Below are positions 18,687 through 26,500 of a stretch of DNA of 64,000 nucleotides, in pieces. How positions within the stretch are numbered: position 1 is the stretch's first letter; each line of letters opens with the position of its first letter. The notes below the pieces were generated by a model, which worked only from the letters and a program-made list of their open reading frames with translations, did no database searches and was not told the origin of the DNA. The stretch is from Neolewinella maritima (GTDB lineage: Bacteria; Bacteroidota; Bacteroidia; Chitinophagales; Saprospiraceae): assembly GCF_923081025.1 (NCBI RefSeq), contig NZ_CAKLPZ010000002.1, positions 558,001 to 622,000 of the forward strand, written 5' to 3'. The position numbers and the translations under genes were made by a program.

Positions 18687-19400
18687 TTATTCCGGTACGG
18701 TCAGGGTGCCGTCCTGGGCCTTCTGGGTCAGTTCTTCATTGGCTTCGATGCTCACCTCTACGCGGCGGTTGGCTTCACGGCCGGCGTCGGTATCATTGGT
18801 GGCGACGGGCCGGGTCTCCCCGTGGCCGGTGACCACGAAGCGGGTGCGGTCTACGCCGAGCTCGGCCAGGTAGTCGGCTACGCTGGCAGCGCGCTGCTCG
18901 CTCAGGCGTTGGTTGCTGGCCTCACCACCTACACTATCGGTGTGGCCGTCGATGGTCACGGTGGTTTCGGGGTACTTGGTGAATACCTTGGCCATACGCT
19001 GTAGCTCGATGCGGCTGGCGTCGGTCAGGGCATACTTGCCGAAGCCGAAGAGCACGCCGCTGTCGAAGGTCACGACGATACCAGTGGTGGTGGAGTCACC
19101 GTTCTCATCTACGCCGACTACGCGATCGACCTGGGCACCGGGGATCTCTTCTTCGATCTCCTCGGCCTGCTTGTCCATGTACTTGCCGATCACGGCACCT
19201 GCGGCCCCGCCCACGACCGAGCCGATGATGGCGCCCTTGGTGCCGCTGCCGTTGTTCTTGCCGATGACGCCTCCGATCACGCCGCCGGCTGCTCCGCCTA
19301 CAGCGCCGCCCTTGACGGCCCGGCTCGTGTTACAGCCTACCGCGAAGACGAGCATCAACGCGACGAGAAGGAAGGAAATGGATTTGCTTATAATTTTCAT
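18687..19400 (-). CDS. OmpA-family lipoprotein with glycine zipper
   Basis: The 237-residue envelope protein has a lipoprotein signal ending at Cys23. A glycine-zipper region follows (about residues 30-72, repeated GGxxGGxxG). Then comes an OmpA/Pal-type peptidoglycan-binding domain, with FGFGKYALTDASRIELQRMA, IDGHTDSVGGEASNQRLSEQRAASVADYL and the GHGETRP and NRRVE motifs. It resembles YiaD. It should tether the outer membrane to peptidoglycan. The start ATG at 19400 gives a good signal peptide. Confidence 0.92.
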   Translation of the reverse strand: MKIISKSISFLLVALMLVFAVGCNTSRAVKGGAVGGAAGGVIGGVIGKNNGSGTKGAIIGSVVGGAAGAVIGKYMDKQAEEIEEEIPGAQVDRVVGVDENGDSTTTGIVVTFDSGVLFGFGKYALTDASRIELQRMAKVFTKYPETTVTIDGHTDSVGGEASNQRLSEQRAASVADYLAELGVDRTRFVVTGHGETRPVATNDTDAGREANRRVEVSIEANEELTQKAQDGTLTVPE

Positions 19401-19424
19401 ACTTGCTTTGGTTAGGGGGTTTTC

Positions 19425-20990
19425 CTACCTCCTAGAACCCGTTCCGACAGGTGCATGTTTGGTCGCCGATTTGTTGGCATCCGCCACTAGGTCGGCTACG
19501 ATACGTGCAGAGAGCAGGCAGAGGGGAAGGCCGCCGCCGGGGTGCACGCTACCGCCGAGGAAGTACAGCCCGTCGATCCGGCGGCTGAAGTTGGGGTGAC
19601 GCAGGAAGGCAGCCATGCGACCGTTGCTGCTGCTGCCGTAGAGCGCGCCCTGGTGGCTGCCGGTGAGTGACTCGATGTCGGGCGGGGTGACAATGCGCTC
19701 GGCCGTGATGTGCCGGGCTAGCCAGTCAGGCGTATCCGCGGAGGGAGCAAGTTGCGCGGACAGCATCGCGATAATCTGCTGGCGCAGCGCGGCGACCAGC
19801 GTATCCCAATCATGCCCGGTATGGGCCGGCGCGTTGACCATCACGAACCAGTTCTCGTGACCGGCCGGTGCGTCTTCGGGTACGTACTTGCTGCTAATGT
19901 TGACGTAGACGGTCACATCGTCACTGAGGGTGCCGCCCTCCAGGCTGGCGAACTCCCGGGCGTAGTCTTTGCTGAAGAAGATGTTGTGCAGACCCAGCTC
20001 CGGGAAGCTGCGGTCGATGCCCCAGTAGAAGATGACGGCACTGCTACTCTTCTGCTGCTTCAGGGTGATGGCGGGGCGCTTGGCCCCGGAGAGCAGGCGG
20101 TCGTAGGCTAGCCAGACGTCCATATTACAGACTACGGTATCGTAGGCTACTTCCTCGCCGTTTACCTGAATACCCTGTACCCGTGACCCTGCCTGCCCTC
20201 TCCCCCGGCCCCTCTCCATAGGAGAAGGGAGTAAGATCTGCTCCACCCGCGTACCGAAGTGGTAGCGTACGCCGAGCCGCTCGCCCAGGGCATGGACGCT
20301 CCGGGCGATGTCATACATACCCCCCGCCGGCAGGTAGGCACCGAAGTGGTGCTCGAAGTGAGGGATCATGCTCAGCAGGCCGGGGGCCTTGTACGGATTG
20401 CTGCCATTGTAGGTAGCGAAGCGGTCGAAGAGCTGGACCAGGCGGGGATCCCCGAGGGCGGCCTCGTGGACGTCGTGCATGCTACGGAACAGGTCCAGCC
20501 CCGGAATCTTGAGCATGGCGTAGGCGACCTGGGGATCTAGCCAGGTGCTGACCTTGTGGAGGCTCTTTTCAAGGAAGGTGCGGCCGGTAAGGGTGTACTT
20601 GCGGGCGGCCGTGTCCATGAAGTCGCGCATGGCCTGCTCGGGTACGTCGAAGGTCTGGGCGACCTGCCGGACGAGGTCTTCGGTGCTGGCCGGGGCGGTG
20701 AAGCGGGTGCCGTCCGGCCACCAGTAGCGGCAGACTTCCGGCAGCCGGGTATAGTTGAAGTGATCGCGGGGATCCTCGCCGGCCAGCGTGAAGAGCTCGT
20801 CTACGTACTGCGGCATGGTGAATAGCGAGGGGCCGAAGTCGAAGCGGTAGCCCCCAGGCAGGGAGAACTGGTTGAGCTTGCCGCCGGGGCCGGCGTTGGT
20901 CTCGTAGACATCTACGGTGTGGCCCGCCACGGCTAGGCGAACGGCGGCGGCCAGTCCCGCAATACCCGCTCCGATGACGGCAGTCTTCAT
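19425..20990 (-). CDS. CrtI/CrtN-type phytoene desaturase family oxidoreductase
   Basis: The 521-residue FAD-dependent desaturase starts at the ATG at 20990, directly in front of the dinucleotide-binding motif VIGAGIAGLAAAVRLAVAGH. A longer frame to 21284 would translate RNase P RNA and is wrong. Family features include GGKLNQFSLPGGYRFDFGPSLFTMP and the C-terminal FAD motif GLYFLGGSVHPGGGLPLCLLSARI. Carotenoid desaturation is likely, consistent with pigmented members of this group, but no crtB, crtY or crtZ gene is adjacent. A short LPSPMERGRGRGQ segment near residue 258 comes from an inserted C/T-rich palindromic repeat and lies in a loop before IQVNGEEV. Confidence 0.9.
   Translation of the reverse strand: MKTAVIGAGIAGLAAAVRLAVAGHTVDVYETNAGPGGKLNQFSLPGGYRFDFGPSLFTMPQYVDELFTLAGEDPRDHFNYTRLPEVCRYWWPDGTRFTAPASTEDLVRQVAQTFDVPEQAMRDFMDTAARKYTLTGRTFLEKSLHKVSTWLDPQVAYAMLKIPGLDLFRSMHDVHEAALGDPRLVQLFDRFATYNGSNPYKAPGLLSMIPHFEHHFGAYLPAGGMYDIARSVHALGERLGVRYHFGTRVEQILLPSPMERGRGRGQAGSRVQGIQVNGEEVAYDTVVCNMDVWLAYDRLLSGAKRPAITLKQQKSSSAVIFYWGIDRSFPELGLHNIFFSKDYAREFASLEGGTLSDDVTVYVNISSKYVPEDAPAGHENWFVMVNAPAHTGHDWDTLVAALRQQIIAMLSAQLAPSADTPDWLARHITAERIVTPPDIESLTGSHQGALYGSSSNGRMAAFLRHPNFSRRIDGLYFLGGSVHPGGGLPLCLLSARIVADLVADANKSATKHAPVGTGSRR
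20190..20231. repeat. C/T-rich palindromic repeat inserted in the desaturase gene
   Basis: The segment contains CCCTCTCCCCCGGCCCCTC followed by CTCC-ATA-GGAG and AAGGG. It reads in frame on the minus strand as LPSPMERGRGRGQ. This looks like a dispersed palindromic element whose length kept the frame open. The surrounding protein is otherwise normal for the family. Confidence 0.55.
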
Positions 20991-21033
20991 GTGGGGGGAA
21001 ACCCTGGGGCCGCCAAAGGGTTTATCCTTCTTG

Positions 21034-21446
21034 CAGTGCGTCCACTCCACCGCTTGCTCCCCGATAGCTATCGGGGTGGGCAAGAGGAAAGTCCGGGCAA
21101 CGCAGGGCACCACGCCGGCTAACGGCCGGGGCCCTTCTTCGGAAGGGTACGGAATAGTGCCACAGAAAGTGTACCGCCCCGCCCGACCCGGTCGGACGGG
21201 GTAAGGGTGAAAACGTGGGGTAAGAGCCCACGCCGTCGGGTAGTAATACGCGGTGGAGGTAAACCCCGTGGGTTGAAATACCAAACAGCGTTCCCTCCGC
21301 AGCTTCGGCTCGTGGAGACGGCCGGCCCGGTCGCAGTCCAGGAACGCGGGTAGGTAGCTCGAGCCCGGGAGTAATCCCGGGCCTAGATAAATGGTGGAGC
21401 GTCCTCTGCGGAGGGCCGACAGAACCCGGCTTACCGGAACGCGCTG
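21034..21446 (+). ncRNA. rnpB: RNase P RNA, bacterial class A
   Basis: This is the catalytic RNA of tRNA 5' processing. The universal elements are present in order: GAGGAAAGTCCGGGC near 21088, CCACAGAAAGTGTACC near 21160, AAGGGTGAAAACGTG and GGTAAGAGCCCAC near 21205-21230, GGAGGTAAACCCC near 21255, CCAAACAGCGTTCC near 21280, GGTAGCTCGAG near 21352, TAGATAAATGGTGG near 21385 and GACAGAACCCGGCTTACCG near 21417. Helix P1 pairs CAGTGCGT (21034-21041) with ACGCGCTG (21439-21446). An 18-bp perfect palindrome (21059-21076) lies in the P3 region just before the GAGGAAAG core. Confidence 0.97.
21059..21076. repeat. Perfect palindrome CCCCGATAGCTATCGGGG inside rnpB
   Basis: This is one of several copies of a GTCCCGATAGCTATCGGGAC-type palindrome in the window; others are at 41491-41510, 53989-54008 and 54021-54036. 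Here it forms an extended hairpin in the P3 position of RNase P RNA. Confidence 0.8.
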
Positions 21447-21449
21447 CGG

Positions 21450-21484
21450 AGGTCCCGTTCTCTTCGGAGGGCGGGGCCTTTTTT
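21450..21484 (+). terminator. Rho-independent terminator of rnpB
   Basis: AGGTCCCG pairs with CGGGGCCT (one G-T pair), followed by a run of six T. It lies immediately after the P1 helix of RNase P RNA. Confidence 0.85.
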
Positions 21485-21542
21485 AAGCACGGAGGACACG
21501 GATGTGGGGCACGGAATAAGGAGCAGTGCGTAGCTTGGAGGA

Positions 21543-23126
21543 ATGGGACCAGGTATGCGGATGGTTTGCTGGAGTGTCTGTGCGCTCGTTTTGGGGTGTG
21601 GGGCACCGGCGGAGGAGGAGGCACCAAAGCAGTCCGGGGAGCCGATGAATGTGGTATTTATCCTAGCGGACGACCTCGGCTACCACGATCTGGGGGCTAC
21701 GGGCTCTACGGTTTACGAGACACCTAATCTGGACCGACTGGCGGCCGGTAGTATCCGGTTTCAGCAGGGATATGCGGGGAGCCGGGTGTGCAGTCCGTCA
21801 CGGGCCACGCTGCTGCTGGGGCAGTACACGGCTACGCACGGGATCACGGACTGGATCGGGGCACGACAACAGGAAGACTGGCGCAAATCCGGTCGCCACA
21901 CCACCCACCTGTCCGCGGGCTACGTCTGGGAGCTGCCCCACGAGGCTACCTCGCTGGCGGAGGCTTTTCGGGAGTCGGGCTACCGTACCTTTTTTGCTGG
22001 CAAGTGGCACCTGGGCAGCGAGGGCAGTATGCCGACCGATCACGGTTTCGAGGTTAATGTGGGGGGCAACAGCAGGGGCTGGCCGGCCGGCGGCTACTTC
22101 GATCCCTACGAGAATCCCGAACTGCCCGACCGGCGGCCAGGGGAGAACCTCTCCATGCGACTGGCCGACGAGACGAAGGACTTCATCGTAGCCCGGCGCG
22201 ATACCCCCTTCTTTGCCATGCTGAGCTTCTACGCGGTGCACGGTCCGGTGCAGACCACCGAGGCGCGCTGGCGGCACTACCGCGACAAGCTCGTAGCCGG
22301 TGGCGTAGCCGATCGGGGTTTTGCACTGGAGCGGCGCTTCCCGATCCGCACCCAGCAGGACGATCCCACCTACGCCGGCCTGGTCACGCAGATGGATGAA
22401 GCCGTTGGCCTGGTGCTTGATGCGCTGGATAGCCTCGGGATCGCGGAGCAGACCATCGTCGTATTCACCTCCGACAATGGCGGCGTAGCGAGTGGGGACG
22501 ACTACGCCACCAGCAACCTGCCCCTGCGCGGTGGCAAGGGCTACCAGTGGGAGGGGGGCACGCGCGAGCCCTTCTTCCTGCGGGTGGGCGACCGCTACAC
22601 CGCCCGGGATGTGGAAGCCCCGGTCACGGGTGCCGATCTGTACCCTACGCTCCTGGCGCTCACCGGTAGTCCGGTCACGCCCGAGCAGGAGATCGAGGGC
22701 AGGGACCTGACCCCCCTGATCGAGGGGGAGGACTGGCCCTACCGCTACCTCTACTGGCACTACCCACACTACGGCAATCAGGGCGGCGATCCCAGTTCCG
22801 TGATCCGCTACGGCCACTGGAAGCTCATTCACTACTGGGAGGATGACCACGATGAGCTGTACCACCTGGGGCGCGATCCGGGGGAGCAGCAGGATGTGGC
22901 AGCGGACCATCCCGAGGCAGTAATAAGTCTCCAGGCCGAGCTGCTCAGCTTCCTGCTGCAGCGTAAGGCGCAGGTTCCGTATGCTGACGTGCGGTACGAT
23001 GCAGCGGCAGCGGCCGGTCGGCAGCGCTTCTATCGCGACACCTTACTCGCCCGCCTGGAAGCGGAACGGATGGACATGCTGCGGGAGGACTGGCAGCCTA
23101 ACGCGGACTGGTGGGGGAGTAGGTAG
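21543..23126 (+). CDS. Sulfatase (formylglycine type), lipoprotein
   Basis: This 527-residue family S1-type sulfatase hydrolyses sulfate esters. The lipoprotein signal ends at the LGC box (Cys19). Metal ligands are in VVFILADDLGYHDLG. Cys83 in the CSPSR motif is the residue converted to formylglycine, followed by TLLLGQYTATHGI. Further active-site residues lie in GKWHLGS and VVFTSDNGG. Similar enzymes act on sulfated polysaccharides of algae or animals. No polysaccharide utilisation locus (SusC/SusD) or maturation enzyme is adjacent. The ATG at 21543 or the one at 21555 could be the start; the second gives a more compact signal. Confidence 0.93.
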   Translation: MGPGMRMVCWSVCALVLGCGAPAEEEAPKQSGEPMNVVFILADDLGYHDLGATGSTVYETPNLDRLAAGSIRFQQGYAGSRVCSPSRATLLLGQYTATHGITDWIGARQQEDWRKSGRHTTHLSAGYVWELPHEATSLAEAFRESGYRTFFAGKWHLGSEGSMPTDHGFEVNVGGNSRGWPAGGYFDPYENPELPDRRPGENLSMRLADETKDFIVARRDTPFFAMLSFYAVHGPVQTTEARWRHYRDKLVAGGVADRGFALERRFPIRTQQDDPTYAGLVTQMDEAVGLVLDALDSLGIAEQTIVVFTSDNGGVASGDDYATSNLPLRGGKGYQWEGGTREPFFLRVGDRYTARDVEAPVTGADLYPTLLALTGSPVTPEQEIEGRDLTPLIEGEDWPYRYLYWHYPHYGNQGGDPSSVIRYGHWKLIHYWEDDHDELYHLGRDPGEQQDVAADHPEAVISLQAELLSFLLQRKAQVPYADVRYDAAAAAGRQRFYRDTLLARLEAERMDMLREDWQPNADWWGSR

Positions 23127-23258
23127 GGGCCGCGGCCGCGGGTGCGGGGGTGGTGCCGAAACATCTGCACGTACCTTAGCCTCCTATTCAGACTAGCGTG
23201 GTCCGTAGAGCAATCAGCTTACGTATCGGCAGCGCACCTAATTAATTTAGTTGATCAT

Positions 23259-25133
23259 ATGAAGATTTTCTACTCCCTATTTGCTTTACTGGCGACTGGA
23301 CTGCTGCACGCGCAGGCGCCCACCGATGCACCTCCCACGCCTACCCGGCCTGCGGAAGACGTTATTTCCATTTTTAGCGACAGCTACGATGACATTACGC
23401 TGAATACGCTGTCTGCCGAATTTGGCAAGACCACCTTTACCGAGGTGACCATCGCGGAAAATGCCGTGCTCAGTTACGCAGACCTGGACTTTGCCGCCAT
23501 CGAGATGAAGGACGAGAATGCTATCGACCTGATGGAGGCCGAGATCACCCACCTGCACATCGACTTCTGGTCATCTAACAGCACCTCCTTTTCGGTTAAA
23601 CTTGTCGACTTCGGCGGAGACGGCTACAATGCACCCGGTGGTAACGATACCGAAGCGGCCGTAACCCGTACCCCGGCCCAGGGCGAGTGGGTCAGTCTCG
23701 ACTACCCCATCAGCCAGTTTGCCGGTCTCAATACGACCGATATCAGCCAGCTGATCATCTCCAGTCTGCCGACCGCTACCAGCACGGTGTACCTCGATAA
23801 CATCTACTTCTACAGTGGTGGCGAGACGACCGGTACCACTGACCTCGACCTGCCCGTCACCTTCGAGGACGAAGACGTGACCTACAATCTGGTCGACTTC
23901 GGCGGAGCAGCCTCACAGATCATCACCGATCCGACGGACGAAGACAATATGGTCGCAGAGACCATCAAGACCGCCGGTGCGGAGACCTTCGCGGGTACGA
24001 CCGTGACCCTGGATATGGGTGGAAGCCCCAATGATCCCGGTTTTGCCACGGCCATTCCCTTTACCACTACCGCCACCACCATGATGGTACGCGTATGGTC
24101 GCCCACCGTAGGCACCCCCGTGCTGCTAAAGGTAGAAGACAGCGCCGATGCGACCAGAAGCGTAGAGACCCTGACGTCTACGACCGTAGCGATGCAGTGG
24201 GATACCCTGACATTCGACTTTGCCGACGAGGCCCCCGGAACGGCCGTCCTGAACCTGAATTTCAGCTACAACAAGCTGTCGATCTTCTTCGATTTCGGTA
24301 CCGTACCGGCGGAAGCGGCCACGTACTACTGGGATGACGTCATGTTCGGCCAGAGCGGTGGTACTGACCCAGGCGGTGAAGCTGCCCCCCTCGTCGCAGC
24401 CCCTATGCCTATGATCAGCGCCGACAGTGTACTGTCGCTCTTCAGCGGTGCCTACGACGACGTACCCGTCGATACCTGGCGGGCTGGGTACAGCCAGTCT
24501 GGCTATTCCGAGGTACTGGTAGAGGAAGACAGTGTAAAGCTGTACAGCAATCTGGACTTCGCCGGTATCGAAACGGTCGGAGACAATGCCCTGGACCTGA
24601 CGGGCTACACCACGCTGCACGTCGACTACTGGTCGTCAGACCTGGATACCTTCCGTATCAAGCTCGTCGACTTTGGCATGGATGGCTTCGATAACGGTAC
24701 GGATACTGAGTTCGAGATCCCCTTCCAGGTCACCCAGAATGCCTGGACGAGCCTGGATATTCCCCTGACCGATTTCGTGGGGATGAATCTTACGGACATC
24801 AACCAGATCATCATCTCCGCCCTGCCTACGGGTGCGGGTTCGATCTACCTCGACAACATCTTCTTCTATAAGGAGTCCACTACGGGCACCCGCCAGCCCG
24901 TGGCCGGTGTACTGACCGCCTACCCCAACCCGGTAGATGACGTGGTCGTAGTGACTGCTCCGCAGGTGATGGACCGTATCCTGCTGTATGACGCCGCTGG
25001 TCGCACCGTAGCGAACTACACGGTAGGCTCGGATCGTTTCGCGCTACCCATGGGTCAGCTGCGTGCCGGACTCTACGTAGCGATCGCCAGCACCCGCGAC
25101 GGACAGTTCGTAGTAAAGCTGCGCAAGAACTAA
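23259..25133 (+). CDS. Secreted modular protein with carbohydrate-binding-like domains and type IX sorting tail
   Basis: The 624-residue protein starts at the ATG at 23259 with a Sec signal (MKIFYSLFALLATGLLHAQ). A first beta-sandwich (about 31-190) opens with DVISIFSDSYDDITLNT and closes with VYLDNIYFYSG. A second, different module follows (about 197-365; TFEDEDVTYNLVDFGG to YYWDDVMFG). A third (about 388-540) clearly repeats the first (VLSLFSGAYDDVPVDTW to IYLDNIFFY). The last 75 residues are a type IX sorting domain (YPNPVDD). Such modules usually accompany glycoside hydrolases of the laminarinase type, but no catalytic domain is present. It may bind glycans at the cell surface. It is monocistronic and ends in a strong terminator. 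Confidence 0.88.
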   Translation: MKIFYSLFALLATGLLHAQAPTDAPPTPTRPAEDVISIFSDSYDDITLNTLSAEFGKTTFTEVTIAENAVLSYADLDFAAIEMKDENAIDLMEAEITHLHIDFWSSNSTSFSVKLVDFGGDGYNAPGGNDTEAAVTRTPAQGEWVSLDYPISQFAGLNTTDISQLIISSLPTATSTVYLDNIYFYSGGETTGTTDLDLPVTFEDEDVTYNLVDFGGAASQIITDPTDEDNMVAETIKTAGAETFAGTTVTLDMGGSPNDPGFATAIPFTTTATTMMVRVWSPTVGTPVLLKVEDSADATRSVETLTSTTVAMQWDTLTFDFADEAPGTAVLNLNFSYNKLSIFFDFGTVPAEAATYYWDDVMFGQSGGTDPGGEAAPLVAAPMPMISADSVLSLFSGAYDDVPVDTWRAGYSQSGYSEVLVEEDSVKLYSNLDFAGIETVGDNALDLTGYTTLHVDYWSSDLDTFRIKLVDFGMDGFDNGTDTEFEIPFQVTQNAWTSLDIPLTDFVGMNLTDINQIIISALPTGAGSIYLDNIFFYKESTTGTRQPVAGVLTAYPNPVDDVVVVTAPQVMDRILLYDAAGRTVANYTVGSDRFALPMGQLRAGLYVAIASTRDGQFVVKLRKN

Positions 25134-25156
25134 GCGGATCGCTGACCTTCTGAAAG

Positions 25157-25197
25157 AAAAAGAGCAGACCGACTATACGTCGTGTCTGCTCTTTTTT
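25157..25197. terminator. Strong bidirectional terminator
   Basis: AAAAAGAGCAGAC (25157-25169) pairs with GTCTGCTCTTTTT around a 14-base loop and ends in a T-run; the A-run on the other side serves the convergent cupin gene. Confidence 0.92.
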
Positions 25198-25215
25198 ATT
25201 GGGGGGAGTCCGGTG

Positions 25216-25665
25216 CTACAGGGTATTTGGCTTCACTTTACCGCCTTCCAGTTGTGGCTTGTCTTTGTGCTGCACGATCATCATGCGGCAGGGTTTGCCG
25301 TCGAGGGTGCCGGACTTGTGTCCTTTTTCACCCTTGGTGCCCTGATCGGCACCGAAGCTGAGTTCGCCGGTGCGCATTTCTACGCGGGTGCCATCCATGG
25401 TCTCGACCCACCAGCCGCCGCTGAGGGGGATGATCCACTGGGGGGCGGGGTTTTCGTGCCAGTCGCCGTCGAAGTCGGCCGGTAGCTCACTGAAGATGAT
25501 CTGGGTGGCGCCCTTGGTGAGCTTGTTGTTCCACTGCTCACCGGAGCCGCCGCCCATGCTTTCGAGTTCGAAGTCGGTGAGCTGCTCCTTTTTCTGCTTG
25601 CTTATGCCGTCTTGGTCGGTATAGACGTGCCAGTAGGGGATGGAGGGTTTTTGCTTGTTGGCCAT
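25216..25665 (-). CDS. Cupin-domain protein
   Basis: The 149-residue protein is predicted to be a small single-domain beta-barrel. The first cupin motif is degenerate (SELPADFDGDWHENPAPQWIIPLSGGWWVETMDG), and the second region is GELSFGADQGTKGEKGHKSGTLDGKPCRMMIVQ. The histidines of both motifs suggest a metal site. No signal peptide is seen. The substrate is unknown. It faces the secreted protein gene across a shared terminator, and its upstream side is divergent from ruvA. Confidence 0.78.
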   Translation of the reverse strand: MANKQKPSIPYWHVYTDQDGISKQKKEQLTDFELESMGGGSGEQWNNKLTKGATQIIFSELPADFDGDWHENPAPQWIIPLSGGWWVETMDGTRVEMRTGELSFGADQGTKGEKGHKSGTLDGKPCRMMIVQHKDKPQLEGGKVKPNTL

Positions 25666-25829
25666 AATGTATTTTCTTGCTGCAACCCGGCTTTTTCATG
25701 CTTTGTTGCGGAGCGGATGCCGTACGGTATACCCTTCGCACCGGCGGTTGCGCCCCCCTGTAATGCCTGCTGCGCGACTAACGGTCCGACAGCGGTCTAA
25801 TGCGCCGCAGGTGCTCTACCTTCGCCGGC

Positions 25830-26423
25830 ATGATCGCCTACGTAAAGGGTACCGTTGCCCACAAGAACCCCTCCTTTGTCGTCATTGAAGCCGGGGGGAT
25901 CGGCTACCACGTCAACATCAGTCTGTACACCTACACCAAGATCGAGGGGGCCGAAACGGTCAAGCTGCTGACCCACTTCCACGTGAAGGAGGACCAGCAG
26001 ACGCTGTTTGGCTTCTACGAGGAGCAGGAGCGCAACCTGTTTCGGTTGCTGATTTCGGTCAGCGGGGTGGGCCCGGCTACGGCCCTGGTGGTGCTATCGA
26101 GTATGAACGCGGACGAGCTGCGGGCGGCCGTGATCGGCGAGGATGTGGGGACGATCCGCAAGGTGAAGGGGATCGGGCCGAAGACGGCCCAGCGCATCAT
26201 TCTGGACCTCAAGGACAAGATGATCAAGGACGGGGGAGATTCGCCGACAATGCTTTCGGTGCAGAGCAATACCCTTCGGAGCGAGGCGTTATCTGCCTTG
26301 GTTAACCTGGGCTTTGCCCGACCGGCCGTGCAGCGCGCGCTGAATCGGGTACTGGCCGCCCGGCCCGATACGGCTACGCCGGAAGATTTGATTAAGCTTG
26401 CCCTACGGGAGTTATCCTCCTAG
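25830..26423 (+). CDS. ruvA: Holliday junction branch migration protein RuvA
   Basis: RuvA binds four-way DNA junctions as a tetramer and positions the RuvB motor. The 197-residue protein begins MIAYVKGTVAHKNPSFVVIEAGGIGYHVNIS, the OB-fold domain. Two helix-hairpin-helix motifs follow (LISVSGVGPATALVVLSSM and IRKVKGIGPKTAQRIILDLKDK). The C-terminal UBA-like domain binds RuvB. The ATG at 25830 is the family start; an upstream in-frame ATG at 25800 adds ten unrelated residues. It is followed after 77 bases by sprA, the same linkage known from Flavobacteriia. Confidence 0.96.
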   Translation: MIAYVKGTVAHKNPSFVVIEAGGIGYHVNISLYTYTKIEGAETVKLLTHFHVKEDQQTLFGFYEEQERNLFRLLISVSGVGPATALVVLSSMNADELRAAVIGEDVGTIRKVKGIGPKTAQRIILDLKDKMIKDGGDSPTMLSVQSNTLRSEALSALVNLGFARPAVQRALNRVLAARPDTATPEDLIKLALRELSS

Positions 26424-26500
26424 GGGAGGCCGCTTTTTATTCTAACTACACACTCGCTGCCTGCTCTGCCCACCGGGGGGTTCAGGAAGGATTGCATCGT

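Noticed and set aside
20991-21284. N-terminal extension of the desaturase
   Set aside because: It would translate RNase P RNA on the opposite strand; the FAD-binding motif begins right after the ATG at 20990.
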